Source: Phycisphaerales bacterium UBA4658 (GTDB taxonomy: Bacteria; Planctomycetota; Phycisphaerae; Phycisphaerales; UBA1924). Taken from it: DNA of 16,316 nt. The stretch covers positions 3,271 to 19,586 of the forward strand of contig DHLW01000153.1 of assembly GCA_002405485.1 (NCBI GenBank), given 5' to 3'. The notes under the pieces were generated by a model. The model was not told where the DNA came from, ran no database searches, and saw only the letters and a program-made list of their open reading frames with translations. Of this stretch, positions 14,529 through 16,316 are shown in pieces (the first letter of the stretch is position 1; each line of letters starts with the position of its first letter). Both the position numbers and the translations under genes were made by a program.

Positions 14529-15422
14529 CTACGACTCAGGCGACAAATCCAGCGGAGGCAGCAAATCCGTCGCAGCCGGCCCCTGCGGAACGATGCGAGG
14601 GTCGAGGTAGCTTTTGATGGTGATCTGCGGACTGCTGTGATCTGCCAGCCGTTGGCCAGCACCTGGGCAAGCAGCTTCCACGTAGGACACTGCCGCCCGT
14701 CTGATGCCGTGATATCCACGGTACTGCACGCCGGCACGCTTGGCTATGCCCTGTAGACGCTTCCATAAGAGGCACGCACTGCGATCCCACGGCCACACGA
14801 GCTCATTGGCCATACGAATACGCCCGTTCAGCAGATCGGCCGTCATGGGCGAAATCTGGCGGGTTATGTCGCGGGTCTGATTTTTGCGGGTTTCCGCACG
14901 AAACGTGATCCGCTGGGCCGTCAAATCAACTTCCCGCCACCGGGTCGCCAAGGTGGCCGTTATGCGTTCGCCCGACTCCCACAGCACTAGAAGCAGGGAC
15001 GACCACCACAGCCCCGCTGGGACGCCGGAAATCGTCCCCTGCATCCGCCGGGCCTCGCGGATGAGCATTGACACCTCGGCCGCCGTGTAGCCCGTAGGCG
15101 TGCGGCTAGGGGCTCTGATAATGGGCACCTCGGGCCACTGCTCGACGTACCGTTTCCGGCTGGCGTACCGCCACAGGGCCAGCAGCTGGACCCGATCGCG
15201 GGCAGCGGTCGCCCGGCAGGTCTCGCGCTCTCTTACCGCTAGGAACCTTGCGACCGTTAGGTCCGTTAAATCCGAGACTTTTGGCGGTCCTGGCTCGCGG
15301 TTTGGCACCGTCGCCAAGTGTCTGGCGAAGTGCCGAAGCGTGACTTGGTAGCAGTTGATGCTCTTCTGCTGCAGCCTGCGAAGTGGGGAATACTCCGTAA
15401 TAAACAGCGTTTCAAGCTCCAT
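14529..15422 (-). CDS. int: Tyrosine recombinase / phage integrase
   Basis: A 297-residue integrase read on the minus strand. ATG at 15422 is preceded on that strand by TAAGGAG. Residues 1-90 are a core-binding SAM-like helical domain (QKSINCYQVTLRHFARHL, VARFLAVRERE, RVQLLALWRYA). The catalytic domain has ESGERITATLATRW with R153, K180, YHGIRRAAV with H238 and R241, LADHSSPQITIKSYLD with H262 and nucleophile Y272. All six catalytic positions are present, so it should be active. The length is typical of simple Xer-like phage integrases without an arm-binding domain. It would catalyse recombination at an att site, and the adjacent repeat-rich spacer is a candidate. Confidence 0.94.
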   Translation of the reverse strand: MELETLFITEYSPLRRLQQKSINCYQVTLRHFARHLATVPNREPGPPKVSDLTDLTVARFLAVRERETCRATAARDRVQLLALWRYASRKRYVEQWPEVPIIRAPSRTPTGYTAAEVSMLIREARRMQGTISGVPAGLWWSSLLLVLWESGERITATLATRWREVDLTAQRITFRAETRKNQTRDITRQISPMTADLLNGRIRMANELVWPWDRSACLLWKRLQGIAKRAGVQYRGYHGIRRAAVSYVEAACPGAGQRLADHSSPQITIKSYLDPRIVPQGPAATDLLPPLDLSPES

Positions 15423-15516
15423 GGTGGTACTCCTTAATGGGGGCCAGGCCTCCTGACTCTAGGTCGCACTCCTGCGCCGTGCGCCGCGGCGTGGTAGCCT
15501 CGCTTCGCCACGTTTT

Positions 15517-15569
15517 CGGAGCCCGCTAGGCATCTAGTGGACTCCGCTCCACTGGCAAGCGGGACTCCG
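15517..15569. repeat. Nested inverted repeat in the int-xis spacer, attP or operator candidate
   Basis: Outer arms CGGAGCCCGCT (15517-15527) and AGCGGGACTCCG (15558-15569) pair with one bulged base. Inner arms AGTGGA (15536-15541) and TCCACT (15548-15553) pair perfectly around a 6-nt loop. In addition, GGACTCCG occurs directly at 15539-15546 and 15562-15569, and its reverse-complement-like CGGAGCCC at 15517-15524. Such clustered short repeats beside an integrase are typical of att or recombination-protein sites, but the function is inferred. Confidence 0.5.
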
Positions 15570-15610
15570 TAGGTCACACTACGCGTCTCGCATGCCAAAG
15601 GCAAGGAAGG

Positions 15611-15628
15611 GCAACTTGCGAAAGTTGC
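15611..15628. repeat. Perfect dyad GCAACTT-GCGA-AAGTTGC before the excisionase gene
   Basis: Arms GCAACTT (15611-15617) and AAGTTGC (15622-15628) pair exactly around GCGA, a GNRA-type loop. It lies about 21 nt upstream of the excisionase-like start. It could be a repressor operator, an RNA hairpin in the leader, or a recombination-protein site. The sequence does not decide among these. Confidence 0.45.
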
Positions 15629-15649
15629 ACCTAGCTTTACGTTGGAGGC

Positions 15650-15901
15650 ATGAACGTGTCAGTGCAGCTACCGACGAGAAGGAATCTCTGCGGCACCATT
15701 GAGGCCGCCCAGCTGTATGGATGCTCCCGCCGGCACATCCGCACGCTGGCAGAGCACGGCGAAATATGGTCGGAGCAAATCTCCGACCGCATCTTCGTCT
15801 ACGACGCGGATGAGATCCGCAGGCTTGCCAAGGAAAAGGAAGACTTGCGCAAGGCTGGCAAGCTCTGTGGCCGTCGCCCGATAGGGCGAAAGTCCGCCTA
15901 A
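15650..15901 (+). CDS. Helix-turn-helix excisionase-like protein
   Basis: An 83-residue DNA-binding protein with a MerR/HTH_17-type winged-helix pattern: GTIEAAQLYGCSRRHIRTLAEHGEIW, then FVYDADEIRRLAKEKEDLRKAG. That is helix-turn-helix, a short wing, and a final helix. Proteins of this type divergent from an integrase commonly act as excisionases (Xis) or directional regulators. The start is ambiguous: GGAGG at 15644-15648 is only 1 nt from ATG 15650 but 7 nt from GTG 15656, so the true start could be GTG 15656. The C-terminus is basic (GRRPIGRKSA). Confidence 0.78.
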   Translation: MNVSVQLPTRRNLCGTIEAAQLYGCSRRHIRTLAEHGEIWSEQISDRIFVYDADEIRRLAKEKEDLRKAGKLCGRRPIGRKSA

Positions 15902-15934
15902 AGTCTCGGTGTGTCGCCGCCGATTTTTCTGGTG

Positions 15935-15963
15935 TTGACAAATCTCACATCGGGGATTTACGC
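15935..15963 (+). promoter_or_regulatory. Promoter candidate with perfect TTGACA
   Basis: TTGACA at 15935-15940 is a perfect -35 box; 17 nt later lies TTACGC (15958-15963), a weak -10. It would drive the micro-ORF at 15994 and the gene at 16085. AAATCTCACA, starting on the last base of the -35, recurs at 16061-16070. The -10 is poor, so activator help or a different sigma factor is possible. Confidence 0.4.
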
Positions 15964-16070
15964 TCCCGCAACCATCGTCAAGGAGGACGAAGGATGAACG
16001 TCGACTTGTGGATCGAGTTTCTTGTTCTGGTGATTCGGCTCATCGCATCAAGCACGCTTTAAATCTCACA
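15940..16070 (+). repeat. Direct repeat AAATCTCACA, two copies
   Basis: Exact 10-nt copies lie at 15940-15949, touching the candidate -35, and 16061-16070, overlapping the end of the micro-ORF and just before the next gene's ribosome site. The entry spans both copies, not continuous repeat. Possible regulatory half-sites; chance occurrence of a 10-mer pair here is not excluded. Confidence 0.3.
15994..16062 (+). CDS. 22-residue hydrophobic micro-ORF
   Basis: ATG 15994 has a near-perfect AAGGAGG (15980-15986) with a 7-nt spacer. The peptide begins MNVDLWIEF, continues with a hydrophobic LVLVIRLIA stretch, and ends at TAA. It could insert in the membrane as a very short segment, or be a leader peptide controlling the downstream gene. 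It is too short to judge by homology; the strong ribosome site is the whole case for it. Confidence 0.45.
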   Translation: MNVDLWIEFLVLVIRLIASSTL

Positions 16071-16084
16071 ACGGAGAACAACGC

Positions 16085-16316
16085 ATGGACGCTCACGAAC
16101 GCGAATACGCCGGTGCAGTCGCCGGCATGATCGAAACCTACGGCCCGCGGTTTTCGCAGTCCCGCGGCCGGTTGCGGAACGGCAGGGTGGTCAGCACCTG
16201 GGCCGTCGGGGACTACATCCGCTGGCGGGATGACGAGGGCCGCGAGCACCAGGGCTACGTGCTGGAAGTGCTCATTGAGCACGGCGAGGGCACCTACCAC
16301 GTCAAGGAACACCGCG
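16085..16316 (+). CDS. Unknown early-region protein (3' partial)
   Basis: The frame from ATG 16085 (GGAG at 16073-16076, 8-nt spacer) is open for 77 codons to the right edge. Visible segments are HEREYAGAVAGMIETYGPRF, then a strand-rich part STWAVGDYIRWRDDEGREH and YVLEVLIEHGEGTYHVKEH, which looks like a small beta-barrel (SH3/KOW-like by eye). The full length and family cannot be judged from this fragment. Confidence 0.6.
   Translation, partial: MDAHEREYAGAVAGMIETYGPRFSQSRGRLRNGRVVSTWAVGDYIRWRDDEGREHQGYVLEVLIEHGEGTYHVKEHR

Noticed and set aside
15490..15516. CGTGG...CCACG stem followed by TTTT as a terminator
   Set aside because: Only 5 bp with a 13-nt loop, and no gene ends here.
15494..15575. 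tRNA-like stretch near the integrase as an attachment site
   Set aside because: No T-arm TTCGA motif, no acceptor stem pairing and no CCA; the repeats are better described as nested inverted repeats.
16040..16312. 90-residue minus-strand frame at the right edge
   Set aside because: Shadow of the plus-strand gene starting at 16085, which has a good ribosome site.
1..16316. CRISPR array, insertion sequence, tRNA or rRNA
   Set aside because: No regularly spaced repeats, transposase or RNA gene signature was seen in reading the window.

Overview
The window reads as a contiguous stretch of a temperate, long-tailed (siphovirus-type) HK97-like phage or prophage. It is GC-rich, and several tail-end proteins of unknown function resemble families I associate with Planctomycetes and their phages. 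That host guess is inference from memory of those families and was not tested by a search. Portal and terminase genes are not here and presumably lie to the left; the first gene is cut by the window edge.

Positions 1-14420 form one tightly packed plus-strand block with many stop/start overlaps and no obvious internal promoter. The head module comes first: prohead protease fused to an N-terminal domain (1-906), a small zinc ribbon (900-1091), the major capsid protein (1163-2458), a beta-rich small protein (2488-2925), a GT-A-like glycosyltransferase (2959-3726) and a small basic-tailed protein (3723-3950). The neck follows: gp6-type connector (3943-4575), head closure (4584-4904), gp10-type protein (4904-5458) and tail terminator (5461-5874). 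The tail has two tandem, roughly 70% identical tail-tube paralogues (5877-6284 and 6303-6722), two tail assembly chaperone frames joined by a textbook A_AAA_AAC -1 slippery heptamer (6744-7393), and the tape measure (7397-9169). From 9172 to 11914 there are five tail-tip-region genes with no recognisable Dit/Tal/fibre signature, including a protein with 19 cysteines in 205 residues.

Positions 11871-14420 hold small nested genes, a calcineurin-like metallophosphoesterase (12258-13391), a MazG/DUF1599-like protein (13324-13791), a lower-GC orphan (13793-14224) and a short coiled-coil protein. A hairpin at 14438-14471 separates this block from a tyrosine integrase on the minus strand (14529-15422). 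Right of the integrase is a 227-bp intergenic region with nested inverted repeats. It is followed, on the plus strand, by a helix-turn-helix excisionase-like gene (15650-15901), a 22-residue hydrophobic micro-ORF behind a TTGACA promoter candidate (15994-16062), and a gene running off the right edge.

The most striking features are the exact frameshift signal between the two tail-chaperone frames, the tail-tube duplication, a glycosyltransferase inside the head operon, the uncharacterised cysteine-rich tail protein, and the repeat-rich integrase/excisionase spacer, a candidate attP. If that spacer is an intact attP, the DNA is an unintegrated phage genome rather than a chromosomal prophage. 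No lysis genes, tRNAs, CRISPR arrays or insertion sequences were seen.
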